Shown here: positions 1 to 7,952 of the stretch, one piece after another
Layout of the letters: each line of letters starts with the position of its first letter
How positions within the stretch are numbered: the first letter of the stretch is position 1
Source of the DNA: Mucilaginibacter polytrichastri
GTDB taxonomy: Bacteria; Bacteroidota; Bacteroidia; Sphingobacteriales; Sphingobacteriaceae
DNA length: 64,000 nucleotides
Assembly: GCF_001911425.1 (NCBI RefSeq)
Contig: NZ_MPPL01000001.1
Location: 4,107,243-4,171,242 of the forward strand
Direction of reading: 5' to 3'
Made by a program: the position numbers and the translations under genes
The notes under the pieces: model-generated
What the model was told of the DNA's origin: nothing
The model's input: only the letters and a program-made list of their open reading frames with translations
Databases searched by the model: none

Positions 1-10
1 TCGTAACATT

Positions 11-259
11 TTGTTAGCTTGTTTAATAACCACATTTGCCTTTTTCGGGGCAGTAGGCAGGAAACATACCAAAATGACACCCGCTCAGAAAATTGAAGCA
101 AGGAAGGAAACTTTGACCTGCTTGTCAGTGGCTTTCTTAGCCTGTGGATTATGCGCATGGAGATGTTCTGTACTCAACCGAAGGTTAAACGAGGAACGGG
201 AATACGAGCGCAGGTTTAATGAATATATGCGCAGTTCAGCATTTAACAGACATTATTAA
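11..259 (+). CDS. small membrane protein, possibly 5'-truncated
   Basis: I do not recognise this 82-residue protein. It has two short hydrophobic stretches (residues about 1-14 and 34-48) followed by a strongly charged Arg/Glu-rich tail, so it is probably a small inner-membrane protein with a cytoplasmic tail. The first usable codon is TTG at 11, but the frame is open to the window edge, so the true start may lie outside. A terminator module follows at 310-362. It probably belongs to the same left-hand element as the serine recombinase, by position only. Confidence 0.45.
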   Translation: MLACLITTFAFFGAVGRKHTKMTPAQKIEARKETLTCLSVAFLACGLCAWRCSVLNRRLNEEREYERRFNEYMRSSAFNRHY

Positions 260-290
260 ACTATAATTGTTAATTTACAAAATCTTAAAA

Positions 291-362
291 GCGGGCGATC
301 TGCCCGCAATTGTGATAAGGTTTAGGTTAAAAGTCCCCGGCAGCGAGTGTTTGGGGATTTTT
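291..362 (+). terminator. terminator with conserved lead-in box
   Basis: A small hairpin GCGGGC/GCCCGC (291-306) is followed by the box TTGTGATAAGGTTTAGGTT (310-328) and then the stem AAAAGTCCCC/GGGGATTTTT with a T-rich tail. The box and the loop core GCAGCGAGTG recur, on the other strand, at 38333-38386 and 32103-32152. It would terminate plus-strand transcription from the gene at 11-259. Confidence 0.7.
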
Positions 363-369
363 GTTTTTT

Positions 370-738
370 AAACTTATTCCTTCTCAGCTTGGCAATCCGT
401 TAGTTCATCACTTAATTTATTGATGGTTCCAAACAACAGCAGCACTAATTCTGGAGAACTGAAAATCCATCATTTTTCCGATGTCCCCGTTGAATTCGCA
501 TCATAGGCGTTTTCAATGGGGCTTTCGCTGTTAGGCGAAATTTATTATAGGAAAGTAATTCGGATTGGCGTTAAAAGTCTCTTTATGCGATTTTCTTCTA
601 AAACAATGGGATTTAGATTTGCTAGCAAATTTGGTCCCTAAACTTATAATCTTAGTAATGGGCAGACTCTTAAGCCTCTTCCTACTCAAGTGCAAGACAA
701 TCGTCTCGACACTTCCAAATGATATTAATAAATGACAG
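370..738. other. gene-free stretch
   Basis: No convincing gene, RNA or strong inverted repeat is visible between the terminator and the GTG-started small gene at 739. It is AT-rich and presumably holds the promoter of the recombinase operon, but I could not fix a TAnnTTTG box with confidence. Confidence 0.4.
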
Positions 739-945
739 GTGAATAAATTTCAGGACTTAGATGTTTTACGTAAGACAGATCTTACCGTAGAAGAAGTAAA
801 GCGCCATCCCGCATTCGCCAATCTCCCCGAAAACCAAATACAAGAAATCATAATTACTATAAAAACCATTACAGAAATTGCCTTTAATTTTAATGATATT
901 TCAAACAAACCCTTGGAAAAAAGTCTGAAAGTCGCTAAATTGTAA
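739..945 (+). CDS. small protein upstream of serine recombinase
   Basis: A 68-residue acidic/polar protein with a GTG start, 21 bp ahead of the serine recombinase and on the same strand, so the two are probably co-transcribed. It looks all-helical, with the segment LTVEEVKRHPAFANLPENQ typical of a short regulatory or recombination-accessory protein. I do not recognise a family. A role as accessory factor or excision regulator of the recombinase is only an inference from position. Confidence 0.5.
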   Translation: MNKFQDLDVLRKTDLTVEEVKRHPAFANLPENQIQEIIITIKTITEIAFNFNDISNKPLEKSLKVAKL

Positions 946-966
946 GTCTAACAAAAGCTCTTATTT

Positions 967-2580
967 ATGATCGAAATATCACCATTTGACACGTTTGCCA
1001 AAGGCACAATAACGTCAAGTAAAGTACGTGGTACAAACTGTGTTATTTACACAAGAGTTAGCAGCAGGGAGCAAGCTGATAATTTAAGCCTTGGCACTCA
1101 GCTGAAAGGATGTAATCAATATGCCGAAAGGTTAAAATATAAAGTCTTAGCGCAATTTGGAGGAACTTATGAAAGTGCGGAAAATGATGAACGAAAGGAA
1201 TTCATCGCAATGCTGGCCTTTGTAAAAAAGGCTAAAGAAAAAGTGTCTTACATATTAGTTTACAGCTTGGAGCGCTTTTCCAGGAATGACAATTCCATTT
1301 GGTTAAGCGGTGAGTTGAGAAAGTTAGGAATAGAGATCGTATCAGTCACTCAGCCAATTGATACCTCCAGTGCTTCAGGACAGATGCAACAAAAAATGTT
1401 GTTTTTATTCGGTGAATTTGATAATCAGCTCAGGAAACAAAAATGCACCGCAGGAATAAAGGAAATGCTGATGCGTGGGGACTGGCCAACGGCTGCACCA
1501 CTTGGTTTTGATATTGTACGCAGCAATGGCGTTCGAAAAATTATCGTTAACCAGAAAGGCAAACTCTTAAGGCATGCTTTCGAATGGAAATCACAATACA
1601 ATTTATCCAATGAAGCCATTCGCGAGAAACTTGGTGAAAAGGGCCTGAAATTAAACCATCAAAGAATATCGGAGATTTTTAGAAATCCATTCTATTGCGG
1701 TTTGATGGCTCACAATATGCTGGAAGGACGCGTGGTTGATGGCAATCAGGAAAAATTGGTTTCCAAAGCAACCTTTTTAAAAGTCAATGGTATTTTAGAC
1801 CAAAATGCTCATGGGTACTCATTAAAGGAAGAAAATGACGCTATCCCCTTAAAAAGATTTACTAAATGTGCTGAATGCGGAAAACCCCTCACAGGCTACC
1901 TGATGCGCAAAAAGAATATCCATTATTATAAATGTAAAACGCGGGGCTGTAACACCAACAAGAACGCCAAATCTCTTAACGAAACATTTCATAATTTACT
2001 AAACAGTTTCACGCTAAATTTAGATCAAGATTTTTTACATCTCATCCGACAACAGGCCGTGACAACTTTTAACCAACTGTTTAAAGGAGACGAAGAGGCT
2101 TACGTTTCTTTGGCAAACCAATATAACGAATTGAAGAAAAAGATAGATCGTCTTGAAGAACGTTATGTTGAAGAAGAAATTAATAGTGACTTATATAACA
2201 AGTATTCGGAAAAATACCTATCGGAAAAAGGCGAATTGGAAGACAAGATTATGAAAGCCTCAAAAAAAAGTTCGAACCTTGGAAATTGTATAGATATTTC
2301 TTTGGAAATAGCCTCAGAAATAGGTAAAAAGTGGGTTTTAAGCGATTACGTAGGTAAGCAAAAGATCCAGACATTAGTGTTTCCTGATGGCATTACTTTT
2401 AGCAAGAAAAAAGAAGAAGTTCGAACCCCGCGAATAAATTTTGTGTTTTTGTATCTTGCTTATCTTCAGCAACTTATAGGCAATAAAAAAAGCGGCATAC
2501 CAGAATTAAATCTGGATTTTGCCGCTTTCGCCTGTTTGGTAGCGGGGAGCAGGATCGAACTGCCGACCTTAGGGTTATGA
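967..2580 (+). CDS. large serine recombinase
   Basis: Site-specific recombinase of the large serine family. The resolvase domain (residues about 24-170) contains YTRVSSREQ with the catalytic serine near residue 32. It is followed by a recombinase domain (about 175-290), a zinc ribbon with CAEC and CKTRGC near 300-335, and a coiled coil near 375-435. The last 14 codons or so are the antisense of the tRNA-Met gene at 2537-2613, so the apparent C-terminus is shaped by the attachment site and the final residues may not matter for function. The protein would integrate or excise the element to the left. Family assignment is secure; whether the tRNA is its own target is inferred. Confidence 0.9.
   Translation: MIEISPFDTFAKGTITSSKVRGTNCVIYTRVSSREQADNLSLGTQLKGCNQYAERLKYKVLAQFGGTYESAENDERKEFIAMLAFVKKAKEKVSYILVYSLERFSRNDNSIWLSGELRKLGIEIVSVTQPIDTSSASGQMQQKMLFLFGEFDNQLRKQKCTAGIKEMLMRGDWPTAAPLGFDIVRSNGVRKIIVNQKGKLLRHAFEWKSQYNLSNEAIREKLGEKGLKLNHQRISEIFRNPFYCGLMAHNMLEGRVVDGNQEKLVSKATFLKVNGILDQNAHGYSLKEENDAIPLKRFTKCAECGKPLTGYLMRKKNIHYYKCKTRGCNTNKNAKSLNETFHNLLNSFTLNLDQDFLHLIRQQAVTTFNQLFKGDEEAYVSLANQYNELKKKIDRLEERYVEEEINSDLYNKYSEKYLSEKGELEDKIMKASKKSSNLGNCIDISLEIASEIGKKWVLSDYVGKQKIQTLVFPDGITFSKKKEEVRTPRINFVFLYLAYLQQLIGNKKSGIPELNLDFAAFACLVAGSRIELPTLGL
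2484..2527 (-). terminator. terminator downstream of tRNA-Met
   Basis: Read on the minus strand, stem AGCGGCA/TGCCGCT (2526-2520 with 2497-2491) encloses a second small stem CCAGA/TCTGG and is followed by a T-run (2490-2485). It lies 10 nt after the tRNA 3' end and is embedded in the 3' end of the serine recombinase frame. Confidence 0.7.
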
Positions 2581-2613
2581 ATCCTACGCTCTAACCATCT
2601 GAGCTACCCCGCC
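2537..2613 (-). tRNA. tRNA-Met (anticodon CAT)
   Basis: A complete cloverleaf reads on the minus strand. Acceptor GGCGGGG pairs with CCCCGCT (one G-U), the D stem is GCTC/GAGC, the anticodon loop is TTCATAA, the T loop is TTCGATC and the CCA is encoded. The anticodon stem TAGGA/CCCTA has an A-C mismatch at its base. The 5' half (2575-2613) is duplicated at 40248-40286, so this gene is chimeric: the 5' half came with, or was regenerated by, the integrated element, and the 3' half belongs to the left side. The gene could be elongator Met or Ile2 with lysidine; the GGCGGGG acceptor fits elongator Met. Confidence 0.9.
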
Positions 2614-2614
2614 G
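2575..2614. repeat. attL direct repeat of the mobilizable element
   Basis: Forty bases from TTATGAATCCTACGC to CCCCGCCG are identical to 40248-40287. The next base differs, then GTGTAT matches again. The repeat covers the tRNA 5' half including the anticodon loop. With the integrase beside the other copy, this is the left attachment site. Confidence 0.85.
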
Positions 2615-2729
2615 GGTGTATCTCTTGCTGATTTTTAGGCTTTTACAATCTAAGTCGTAATGGCTATTTTTCAGCTTCCAAACCCGTTAATGGTTTTGTT
2701 AACGGTTGCGCCTTTCGGTGCGTGGAGTG

Positions 2730-2737
2730 CAAAGGTA
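2730..2737 (-). promoter_or_regulatory. -7 box for the reconstituted tRNA-Met
   Basis: The minus strand reads TACCTTTG, matching the Bacteroidota -7 consensus TAnnTTTG, 117 nt before the tRNA 5' end. A TATATTTG box sits at nearly the same distance (121 nt) from the truncated copy at the other end, so each copy of the tRNA 5' half has its own promoter. The -33 element is not clear. Confidence 0.5.
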
Positions 2738-2807
2738 AGATTTACCGCGTTTATTTTATAATCTTTTTCACTTTTGTTCCCATCAAAAAACTTATCACCT
2801 TGCCTGT

Positions 2808-2954
2808 ATGGAAGTTATCTGTTTTGAAGATAGCGCTTTCTTTGCAATGATTGAAGCTTATATCGACAGCAAAAGACCTAAAAAAGTCAAAAGCAGACTA
2901 AAAAGTCCGGGCATAAAAAGTAAGAAAACCCCCACTTTTCTATGCGAACAATAA
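2808..2954 (+). pseudogene. truncated excisionase/HTH-like gene fragment
   Basis: This 48-codon frame begins MEVICFEDSAFFAMIEAY, which resembles the first residues of the helix-turn-helix protein at 9293-9568 (MDLKVICLEEPAFYELLERL). After that the winged-helix body is missing and is replaced by a Lys-rich tail ending just before the IS110-family transposase gene. It looks like the 5' end of an element-borne regulator broken by insertion or deletion. A second short frame (2942-3001) overlaps its end. It could still encode a short peptide. Confidence 0.5.
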
Positions 2955-2997
2955 AAGATAAACGGCAAGAGCCAAATCCTTTTGTAGGTCCTAAACC

Positions 2998-4032
2998 TTA
3001 AACGGAATATGATTCATCTCGCCGTTTATATTCCTTCTCATATTGTCTATTTTGATGCACACACGTAAATACTCGTGTGATTAACTTAAAACGGATGGCG
3101 TTTATAATAAGCATCTTAGGTTTACCTTCGGCTACTTTACGTTCATAATAGGCTTTAATATCCTTATCATAGCGCATAGCTCCCACTGCACAGATATGCA
3201 ATAATGATTTCATTTTCTTATTGGCTATGTGTGATACCCGTGCCTTTTTAATAACTGTGCCCGATTCATCTTTAAATGGTGCTACACCTGCATAACAAGC
3301 GAATTTTTTGGCTGTGGTAATGCCCCGAAATTCATTCGTGCGAATGATCATCTGCACCGCGGTTACAACACCAATACTTGTTATAGAGGTTATTATATCT
3401 AATAAATTTTTAAGATTTTCGTCACTTGCGATTAATTCCAGAATGCGCATTTCAATTCCTTCAATATCTTGCCTAATACTCGTCATACTACGCTTACAGA
3501 CTTCAACATTCTCTTTAGATTCTTTCTTAGATAAAAAATCCTGTTGCTCTTTTAATGGGGCTTTTAAAGCAAGTTGTATTGACATGAGCCGAAAGCGAAT
3601 GGTGGATAAATAGGCAACTTGCTGGACAATCTTGCGCTTAGATTGCCAAAGCCTGAGTTCTTCCCTATGTCGGTAAGCATATTGTGCAATTCGTATCGCA
3701 TCAATTTTATCATGCTTGCCTCGAATATTTCCCAAGGAATTACGTATTTGAAGGGCATTTTCTTGAACTATGTTAGCTTTAAATTTTTTAAGTGCATTGA
3801 TTAATATGTTACAATATATGCCTGTATTTTCCATGCAAAACACAGCTTTGCTCATCATAAATTTAGGCTGCTTTTTTATCTCTTCAATTACATTTTTAAT
3901 AGCAGTGAGTTCGTTTGCAATCTCTTTATGAAATATAAATGTTTGACCGTAATGAATTGCGAAATCAAGTTCGTTTCGAGACACGTCGATGCCGATAAAG
4001 TATGTGAACTTTTTAGGTTTACTAACATTCAT
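2998..4032 (-). CDS. IS110-family transposase (copy 1)
   Basis: A 344-residue DEDD transposase. The RuvC-like N-terminal domain has YFIGIDVSRNELDF (catalytic Asp about 16), MENTGIY and KHDKIDAIR. The C-terminal Transposase_20 domain has SITSIGVVTAVQMI and ends in the ESG motif that carries the IS110 catalytic serine. The length is normal for the family. The non-coding DNA just upstream (4082-4190) forms a 16-bp hairpin with a 77-nt loop, where IS110-type bridge RNA is expected. It is related to, but clearly diverged from, the transposase at 30373-31398. The enzyme would catalyse RNA-guided recombination at its own ends. Confidence 0.9.
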   Translation of the reverse strand: MNVSKPKKFTYFIGIDVSRNELDFAIHYGQTFIFHKEIANELTAIKNVIEEIKKQPKFMMSKAVFCMENTGIYCNILINALKKFKANIVQENALQIRNSLGNIRGKHDKIDAIRIAQYAYRHREELRLWQSKRKIVQQVAYLSTIRFRLMSIQLALKAPLKEQQDFLSKKESKENVEVCKRSMTSIRQDIEGIEMRILELIASDENLKNLLDIITSITSIGVVTAVQMIIRTNEFRGITTAKKFACYAGVAPFKDESGTVIKKARVSHIANKKMKSLLHICAVGAMRYDKDIKAYYERKVAEGKPKMLIINAIRFKLITRVFTCVHQNRQYEKEYKRRDESYSV

Positions 4033-4081
4033 ACAATTTGTAGATTAGGATAAAACCATATAGCTATATCATAGAAGGCTA

Positions 4082-4190
4082 TTAATAATGACTATGCAGT
4101 AAACTCATGAGTACCTATTTCTGGGGATAAGTCCGTTCTTAGAAAGGGGCGCAAGTCAACTAACGAAAATCAAAGCATAGTCATTATTAA
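4082..4190 (-). ncRNA. candidate bridge-RNA hairpin of IS110 copy 1
   Basis: TTAATAATGACTATGC (4082-4097) is perfectly complementary to 4175-4190, enclosing 77 nt. It ends about 50 nt upstream of the transposase start on the same strand. The minus-strand loop contains GGACTTATCCCCAGAAATAG, which matches the GACTTAATCGCC...AGAGGCATAG core of the A-type hairpins upstream of the second IS110 transposase. IS110 elements are known to encode bridge RNAs in a non-coding end; the assignment here is by position and structure only. Confidence 0.55.
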
Positions 4191-4402
4191 AAGCTGGATT
4201 TCAAATTAAACTGATAACACTAAGCCAATTTCTATTAATTATGCCAGATGCAAGTTCAAAGGCATATCACAATTTACGACGATAATTTTCCTTAAACGAA
4301 TTTAATTAAGCATATCGAAATATCAATTCATACATAAGGTTCAAAATAATAAACCTATTCATATGAAAGATCATATTATAATTAACTACAGAAGTCTCAA
4401 TC

Positions 4403-4433
4403 TTGATATTAATTAAATTGCTTTGTATCTTTA
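4403..4433 (+). promoter_or_regulatory. Bacteroidota-type promoter for the 4455-5939 operon
   Basis: TTG at 4403-4405 and TATCTTTA at 4426-4433 are separated by 20 nt, close to the TTG / TAnnTTTG consensus with its usual spacing. The start codon of the first small gene follows about 20 nt later. Confidence 0.6.
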
Positions 4434-4454
4434 GAAGATATTGCTTATAACCTT

Positions 4455-4598
4455 ATGAATCTCCCACAATCAAAATACCAAATCGGGGCTCAAATCGATA
4501 TCACCAGAAGGGAAAATTCCAAGAAAAACCGAGCATTGCTCATTTACCCTTCATCAAAGGAGATTATTGAAGCACTTAAAAAAAAACATAAATTATAG
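4455..4598 (+). CDS. 47-residue small protein heading the HTTM operon
   Basis: A basic 47-residue protein with motif YQIGAQIDITRRENSKKNRA. It starts soon after a good promoter and stops 8 bp before the next gene, so it is probably the first gene of a three-gene operon with the DUF5819-like and HTTM-like membrane proteins. I recognise no domain. It is too short for a transport function and has no signal peptide; a regulatory or chaperone-like role is guesswork. Confidence 0.5.
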   Translation: MNLPQSKYQIGAQIDITRRENSKKNRALLIYPSSKEIIEALKKKHKL

Positions 4599-4606
4599 TT
4601 AGTTCA

Positions 4607-5122
4607 ATGAAAATAGCGGACTATATTTTAATATTGATTTTTTCCTATTGGTTTATTTTGTCGGCATGTGCACAGGCAAAACTGTCATTTGTTGGCAAAT
4701 GGCATCCCAACGATTGGTTTAGACTTATTCCTAATTGGCGTTTCTTTGCGCCTCTGCCTATCAGAAATGACTTTCGTTTAGAATATCGATATCTATTGGC
4801 ATCTGGTATAAAAACACAATGGGCAACATGCCTTACGTTACCTGAACGTAAAATCTGGTGTACAATTTGGTACCCTGAAAAACGTCAGCGAAAGGCATTA
4901 ACAACAGCGCTTAACCGAATTAAAAAGACCTATGAAAGCTCGGGATTAAACAGGGCAGCAAAAACTAATTCATATCTGTGTATTTTGAATTACTTGCAAC
5001 ATCTTGAGACCCCGAGAGACTGTAAATGCATAAAGTTTAGAGCGGTCTTTACTCAAGATTTTAACCCAAATGCTACCAACAAGGTAGTATTTTATTCGCA
5101 CTGGCATAAATGCTGCTGTTAA
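4607..5122 (+). CDS. DUF5819/SdpA-like membrane-anchored protein
   Basis: 171 residues with an N-terminal membrane anchor (about 5-25) and the pattern WRFFAPLP followed by a polar domain. The W-x-FFAP signature is what I associate with the small partners (DUF5819-like, SdpA-like) of HTTM/SdpB-type membrane proteins. The gene is separated from the HTTM-like gene by a single base, so the two are translationally coupled and probably form a complex. In the SdpABC system of Bacillus such a pair processes a toxin precursor. Family membership here is by motif recognition, not search. The C-terminus ends in CCC, which is unusual. Confidence 0.5.
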   Translation: MKIADYILILIFSYWFILSACAQAKLSFVGKWHPNDWFRLIPNWRFFAPLPIRNDFRLEYRYLLASGIKTQWATCLTLPERKIWCTIWYPEKRQRKALTTALNRIKKTYESSGLNRAAKTNSYLCILNYLQHLETPRDCKCIKFRAVFTQDFNPNATNKVVFYSHWHKCCC

Positions 5123-5123
5123 T

Positions 5124-5939
5124 ATGAATCAGTTATATTGTTACAACTTAGTACTGCTGATTTTTTCAATACAAGTCATTATCTCGACATCAGAATATTT
5201 ATTCAGTTATCAGCTATTTAAAGATTCGGGGCTAATATCTTGGGAGGTAAACCGATTTGCACATCCAAAATTTGCTCGATTTATTCATCGGCTGGGCTTT
5301 AACCACCTATTCTCTTACCCAAATTATATCTTCTTACTTGTTTTTAAACTTTGCATAGCTGTAACAATTATATTCCAGCTATGGATAGGAAATTCAGTCA
5401 TTTTATTAATACTGCTATTAGCGCTGGTTTCACTACTTACAATTTATAGAAATTATCGTAGTAACAACGGTGCAGACCAGATGAGTGGAATTGTCATTGC
5501 TGCTCTTGCTTTGGGAAAAGTTGCATCTACAAAGCATAGCTTAGATATTGCGCTTGCTTTTATTACCGCCCAGGCCCTGCTTGCTTATGGTACATCAGGC
5601 TTTTTAAAGTTAACTAAAGCAGGTTGGCTTAATGGAACTTACGTGTTAGAGATATTGAAAACGTCTACTTTCGGAAATAGAAAGATTTTAGATTATTTTA
5701 GTAAGCGTATAATGTTAAGGTTTGCCGCCTCTTTCATTGTTGTATTCGGCGATATTCTATTGTCAATTTCAGTACTATTTCCGCCAAAAATATGCTTGTG
5801 TATTCTTCTCATAGGTTTGTGTTTACATCTCGGAATTGCATTTGTAATGGGACTGAATACGTTTGTCTGGGCATTCTGTGCAACTTACCCCGCAATTTTT
5901 TATTTCTCGTGCAAATTATACCACCAGGTTTATCTGTGA
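5124..5939 (+). CDS. HTTM/SdpB-like polytopic membrane protein
   Basis: 271 residues with about six to seven transmembrane segments and the motif YRNYRSNNGADQM near residue 110, typical of the HTTM (vitamin K carboxylase-like, SdpB) family. It starts one base after the stop of the DUF5819-like gene and ends 6 bp from the convergent gene at 5946. HTTM proteins pair with small membrane partners and in several systems modify or mature a peptide. I infer a role in maturation or export of a nearby product, most plausibly the Asp/Gly-rich protein at 7953-8732. Confidence 0.6.
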   Translation: MNQLYCYNLVLLIFSIQVIISTSEYLFSYQLFKDSGLISWEVNRFAHPKFARFIHRLGFNHLFSYPNYIFLLVFKLCIAVTIIFQLWIGNSVILLILLLALVSLLTIYRNYRSNNGADQMSGIVIAALALGKVASTKHSLDIALAFITAQALLAYGTSGFLKLTKAGWLNGTYVLEILKTSTFGNRKILDYFSKRIMLRFAASFIVVFGDILLSISVLFPPKICLCILLIGLCLHLGIAFVMGLNTFVWAFCATYPAIFYFSCKLYHQVYL

Positions 5940-5945
5940 CAAAAC

Positions 5946-7013
5946 TCAATTTAATTGTTTTTTGATCTGAAGCATACTTGTAATAACCGACAAAACATGC
6001 TGCACGAAGTCTATCCGAATACTAGCATCCCTTCTGTTTTTCTTAATTCCACCGATAAATTGGGTTCCGTTTACTTTTTGGGTAACTTGCAAACTGAGGC
6101 AATAATTCCTAGCCGCATTTAATGAATTAAAGATTTTGACTGCTTCTTCTCTATTGTCTGACAATATACTCCAATGAATCCCCGCGAGTAAGGCTTCGCA
6201 AAGGCTTGCCATGGACGCAGACGTGGATTGATCAAAGATTTCATTAGCGTCAATATTCCTCCGAAAAAACCGATTCATAATATCAAGATCCAACTCAACA
6301 ATGTCATTTATTTTTTTGACGTACGAAACTTTATATTCAACAGATAACAATTGATAAAGTGCTTTGGATAACCAAGTATCAAAGTTGCGATTACGTGAGC
6401 GGTCTAAACCAGTGAGGAGCGGCTTAGATACAATAAAATCCGCCGATTTTCTAGCAGAGTTTAACCACCTTTCATTACGATCTATCTTATAAAAACTAAT
6501 TAGGGCAAGTATAGCCTGGCCTGGATAGTAGGCAGAAACAAATTCAGATGAACTACGCCCATCATAATATATCTTTGAGATAAAGTCGCCATCAGGCAGT
6601 TGGCAAACCTCAAGAAAACCTGCAAGTCTTTTCATTATTGGGATCAATGCCTCAACTTTTTTTAATTCATAAAAAGATGATAAAGCGAGTAGTGCTAATG
6701 CTACTCCGCCAAGTTTAGCTGTGCCTCGTTCCACAATGCATAGATGTTCATCCCATTCAAAAAGATGATTTAGTAGAAACTTTATCGGTTGTTCCAATAA
6801 CTCTAATTGATAGTTATCATGGTTATCTTTTAACCACAAACATAATTCAAAAATAGCTCCTGAATGTCTGAGGATATTATACTTATAGGATCTTACACCG
6901 CTCTCTGCATTTTGCTGATATATGAAAGAACCGTCGCTCTGAATGCAGTTGACTAAATAGTTCACACAATTAGCCCCAGCGTCAAATAGGTCATTTCTGT
7001 CCGTTAATTTCAT
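5946..7013 (-). CDS. predicted alpha/alpha-barrel protein
   Basis: 355 residues, soluble, with repeated helical hairpins of alternating hydrophobic and Gly-rich pattern: YNILRHSGAIFEL near 45, GTAKLGGVALALLAL near 98 and YYPGQAILALISFY near 165. These resemble the repeating units of six-hairpin (alpha/alpha)6 barrels such as glycosidase-, cyclase- or LanC-like proteins. The Cys/His zinc ligands of true LanC are not seen, so lanthionine cyclisation is not supported. It lies convergent to the HTTM gene and 200 bp from the membrane/precursor gene pair, and may belong to the same functional cluster. The specific activity is unknown. Confidence 0.55.
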   Translation of the reverse strand: MKLTDRNDLFDAGANCVNYLVNCIQSDGSFIYQQNAESGVRSYKYNILRHSGAIFELCLWLKDNHDNYQLELLEQPIKFLLNHLFEWDEHLCIVERGTAKLGGVALALLALSSFYELKKVEALIPIMKRLAGFLEVCQLPDGDFISKIYYDGRSSSEFVSAYYPGQAILALISFYKIDRNERWLNSARKSADFIVSKPLLTGLDRSRNRNFDTWLSKALYQLLSVEYKVSYVKKINDIVELDLDIMNRFFRRNIDANEIFDQSTSASMASLCEALLAGIHWSILSDNREEAVKIFNSLNAARNYCLSLQVTQKVNGTQFIGGIKKNRRDASIRIDFVQHVLSVITSMLQIKKQLN

Positions 7014-7212
7014 TGAAGATGATAAAAAGGATGTATCGCATAGTTTTAAATTTCAAATCTAAAGGATTGAGGAACGTGCAGCATCACAACGATAGGAATT
7101 TTTAAAATCGAGCATCAGTATCAGCACATTGACGAGATGATAACTGTGATTAAAATTATATCATCCTAAACAATGGATTTTATATCAAGTAAAAAGCTTG
7201 GGACTACTTGCG

Positions 7213-7932
7213 TTACAAGAGATTAGACAATGTTTGATAAATCTGGCGATCCTTCTTTCTCTGATCCCAAAAACCGACTGCTAATACTACAGTCATAAAT
7301 AGAAAAGGATAATTTCTTTTAAGTGGAATGTGATGTAGAGATCTGTATTCTAAATCAATAATTAGTAATATTACCGGAAGTACCAATAAATACTGCCCCA
7401 AATTAGTTGCAAAAAAATTTGGCAGAAAAAGTATCTCTTTATCTTTAAATATTGGTTGTTCGTTATAAGCTTTTACTTGCTTGAAAAACGTAAAAAGCAA
7501 GCCAGCATTGTCATCAATTGTGGATTCTTCCCAAAGGTTTACACCAATTACTGGGAGACTATACTTCCTTCCATCTCTAAATTTGAGTTTTAAAATAAAG
7601 CCTTTTCCAGAGATGTTTTTAAAAGGCTGTATCCTAAAACTTTCTAGCTCATTCCAATTCAAAGAAATTGTCTGATCATTTTCTAACTCTTCCAACTTAA
7701 ATCCTTGGTCATCAAAAAACAGAAGTGCTTTTTCCATGCACTTCTGTTTGATGAAAGGATAACTCAAGAGTGGTAACGCAAAAAATATAATCGCGCCGAA
7801 AGTGAACGAGCCATGCGCTCCCTTTAAGATAAACGGCATGCAAACTCCTATTACGGCGCTTATACAAAACGCAATAGCCATCATTCCAGCACCTTTGCCA
7901 GATCGAAATATAGTTATCTCAAATTTCTTCAA
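7213..7932 (-). CDS. four-TM protein with PH-like middle domain (candidate immunity protein)
   Basis: 239 residues: two transmembrane helices at about 15-60, a beta-rich domain (about 65-165, including LLFFDDQGFKLEELEND and SLNWNELESFRI, the pattern of bacterial PH-like domains), then two more helices and a basic tail. It begins 20 bp after the stop of the Asp/Gly-rich gene, so they share an operon with the precursor-like gene first. Immunity proteins often occupy this position. That role is inference; no family hit is claimed. Confidence 0.5.
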   Translation of the reverse strand: MKKFEITIFRSGKGAGMMAIAFCISAVIGVCMPFILKGAHGSFTFGAIIFFALPLLSYPFIKQKCMEKALLFFDDQGFKLEELENDQTISLNWNELESFRIQPFKNISGKGFILKLKFRDGRKYSLPVIGVNLWEESTIDDNAGLLFTFFKQVKAYNEQPIFKDKEILFLPNFFATNLGQYLLVLPVILLIIDLEYRSLHHIPLKRNYPFLFMTVVLAVGFWDQRKKDRQIYQTLSNLL

Positions 7933-7952
7933 TTGATTTTAATTATTATAGA

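Noticed and set aside
1425-1619. Minus-strand protein inside the serine recombinase
   Set aside because: Shadow frame of a well-supported gene.
5946-7013. LanC lanthionine cyclase
   Set aside because: The helical-barrel rhythm fits, but the zinc-binding Cys/Cys/His residues are missing.
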